Positions 62,869 to 64,000 of a stretch of DNA of 64,000 bases are shown piece after piece; the first letter of the stretch is position 1; each line of letters starts with the position of its first letter. The notes under the pieces were generated by a model, which searched no databases, had not been told where the DNA came from, and was given only the letters and a program-made list of their open reading frames with translations. The stretch is from assembly GCA_043842855.1 (NCBI GenBank), contig JBBPJF010000004.1, positions 124,001 to 188,000 of the forward strand, read 5' to 3'. Both the position numbers and the translations under genes were made by a program. This DNA is from QFNR01 sp043842855 (GTDB lineage: Bacteria; Pseudomonadota; Gammaproteobacteria; Burkholderiales; Neisseriaceae).

Positions 62869-64000
62869 TTACTCTAAATGATAACGACCCGTTTTTAAAG
62901 CTGAAGGACCTAACCTAGCATATTTGAACATCAAATAAAGCTCCGCCACTAGGAATAAAGTATATAGAGCAATTATCGCAATTAAGGTAAACCAAATCTC
63001 AGCTAGGGAAATACCTGAAACAGCTAAAAAAGTAGGTAATACACCATTAATAGCCCAAGGTTGTCGCCCATTTTCAGCTACAAACCAACCCAATTCAATT
63101 GCTACTAACGGTAATGGAATAGAAATTAAAGCTAATCGGCTAATTAACCGACTCTGACCAATTTTTCTACCCAAAACGCTCCATACAGCTAAGCCAAAAA
63201 GTAGGATAAACCATCCACCTAATGCTACCATTCCTCGGAAGGAATAGAATAAATACACTATATTAGGAGGAATAGTTAGTTCAGCAGCCTGTCTTATTTG
63301 TGCTTCTGTTGCAGTAGAAAGCTTTTGCCCTGCAGGAAGAACTTTACGTACTAACTGCCCATATCCCCAGTCTTCCTTATATTTTTCAAAATTAACTTGG
63401 GCCTCCGTCAACTTACGCATCCTCTCATCTTTATTGGGAATAATTTCCTTACCACTGATGATTTGAAGCGCCTCATCCGCAATGATGCCGTTTCTAACCC
63501 TAGCAACATTTTGTTCCACTATTTGTTTTGCTCCAAGAATTCGTTCACCCTTAGCTTGGCTAATATAAGGCTTATAGTAATTAACTAAACTAGTACCACA
63601 TGGGATATAGATCAGCGCATCGTCCTCGTGAAAATCTGTGGAAGACTTATAGCTAGGCCACGCTAAAAGTTTAAAGTTGATACAACCATCCACTCCATCA
63701 TAGTGACCCTCAATCGCTGCCATTTTAGCTGGCTGATATTCATTGACATGCGAACCAGACTCATGCCCAAACCATACTACTGAAAGAGATGACAGAAAAC
63801 CAAATACTGCTGCCACTGTAAAAGATTTTTTTGCGAACTCAAGATCACGACCTTTAATTAAATACCATCCTGAAATACCTAAAATAAACATCGCTCCCGC
63901 CACATAACCTGCGGAAACGGTGTGTAAGAACTTGGCCTGAGCAACTGGATTCAAAACAACTTCTGCAAAATTTTGAAGTTCATGCCGGACCGTTTGTGGA
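62869..64000 (-). CDS. cydA: Cytochrome bd ubiquinol oxidase subunit I, C-terminal part
   Basis: Heme-bearing, quinol-oxidising subunit. The frame is open to the window edge, giving about 377 residues; the first roughly 150, including the first heme ligands, lie outside. Visible: VVLNPVAQAKFLHTVSAGYVAGAMFILG (family core), a HESGS-containing helix end, the periplasmic Q-loop region (about 80-200 of the fragment), GWFVAENGRQPWAINGVLPT (quinol-site GRQPW) and an ending LKTGRYHLE close to the E. coli C-terminus. An internal TTG at 63954 is not the start. First gene of cydABX-DC. Confidence 0.95.
   Translation of the reverse strand, partial: PQTVRHELQNFAEVVLNPVAQAKFLHTVSAGYVAGAMFILGISGWYLIKGRDLEFAKKSFTVAAVFGFLSSLSVVWFGHESGSHVNEYQPAKMAAIEGHYDGVDGCINFKLLAWPSYKSSTDFHEDDALIYIPCGTSLVNYYKPYISQAKGERILGAKQIVEQNVARVRNGIIADEALQIISGKEIIPNKDERMRKLTEAQVNFEKYKEDWGYGQLVRKVLPAGQKLSTATEAQIRQAAELTIPPNIVYLFYSFRGMVALGGWFILLFGLAVWSVLGRKIGQSRLISRLALISIPLPLVAIELGWFVAENGRQPWAINGVLPTFLAVSGISLAEIWFTLIAIIALYTLFLVAELYLMFKYARLGPSALKTGRYHLE

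Noticed and set aside
1..64000. Mobile elements, CRISPR arrays, prophage or secondary-metabolite cluster
   Set aside because: No transposase, integrase, regularly spaced repeats, phage structural genes or multidomain synthases were found; the unusual signals are within single genes and spacers.

Overview
This 64 kb window is chromosomal DNA from a gammaproteobacterium. Several genes point to that class: zipA next to ligA, hda, ihfA directly behind pheST, ratA-rnfH, ubiK-comM, divergent suhB/trmJ, and cydABX with cydDC. By eye the sequence is moderately AT-rich (roughly 40% GC). Almost everything is single-copy housekeeping. I see no insertion sequences, phage genes, CRISPR arrays or plasmid functions. 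Several spacers of 300-625 bp carry no plausible gene, and familiar operons are split or shortened: rpmI-rplT without infC, fabD-fabG without acpP, ftsH without folP-glmM, trpGD without trpC. Together with the surface-exposed lipase-like autotransporters, this suggests a host-associated bacterium undergoing mild genome reduction. The genus cannot be fixed from sequence reading alone.

Layout. 1-6.3 kb: the end of queE, then a leftward block of translation genes (rpsI, rplM, tRNA-Pro, ihfA, pheT, pheS, rplT, rpmI). 6.6-9.7 kb: a rightward trpG-trpD-phosphohexomutase operon. 9.9-14.2 kb: cspA, suhB/trmJ, pth-rnfH-ratA and a DJ-1 family gene. 14.5-20.4 kb: secA, ftsH and rlmE, leftward. 20.6-24.4 kb: an unknown small membrane protein, a DMT-type transporter, transaldolase, and gloB. 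24.3-29.2 kb: fabG, fabD, tyrS, gltX. 29.6-38.2 kb: an acetyltransferase, lldD, ubiK-comM, an FtsN-like SPOR protein with dsbA, then uppP, argB and galE. 38.2-46 kb: a Nudix hydrolase, relA, and two tandem GDSL autotransporters. 46-53.5 kb: a leftward run of an HAD phosphatase, hda, perM, galU, ligA, zipA and tRNA-Arg. 53.6-64 kb: anmK, an FtsK homologue and hemH rightward, then the leftward cytochrome bd operon cydA-cydB-cydX-cydD-cydC, with cydA cut by the window edge.

How it works together. The genes describe a cell with its own translation and secretion machinery, heme synthesis feeding a bd-type quinol oxidase (hemH beside cydABX/cydDC), lactate oxidation, ubiquinone biogenesis, cell-wall precursor recycling (uppP, anmK), a stringent response (relA) and division proteins (zipA, FtsK, SPOR protein).

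The most unusual item is the FtsK homologue. It keeps its membrane part, its Walker B segment and its C-terminal winged-helix domain. However, the Walker A P-loop is replaced by a sequence that cannot be a P-loop, and the DNA-reading residues of the gamma domain are changed. It may be a divisome scaffold with no motor activity. Next in interest are the tandem GDSL autotransporters, both lacking the block III Asn, and an 868-residue LigA with two extra segments.
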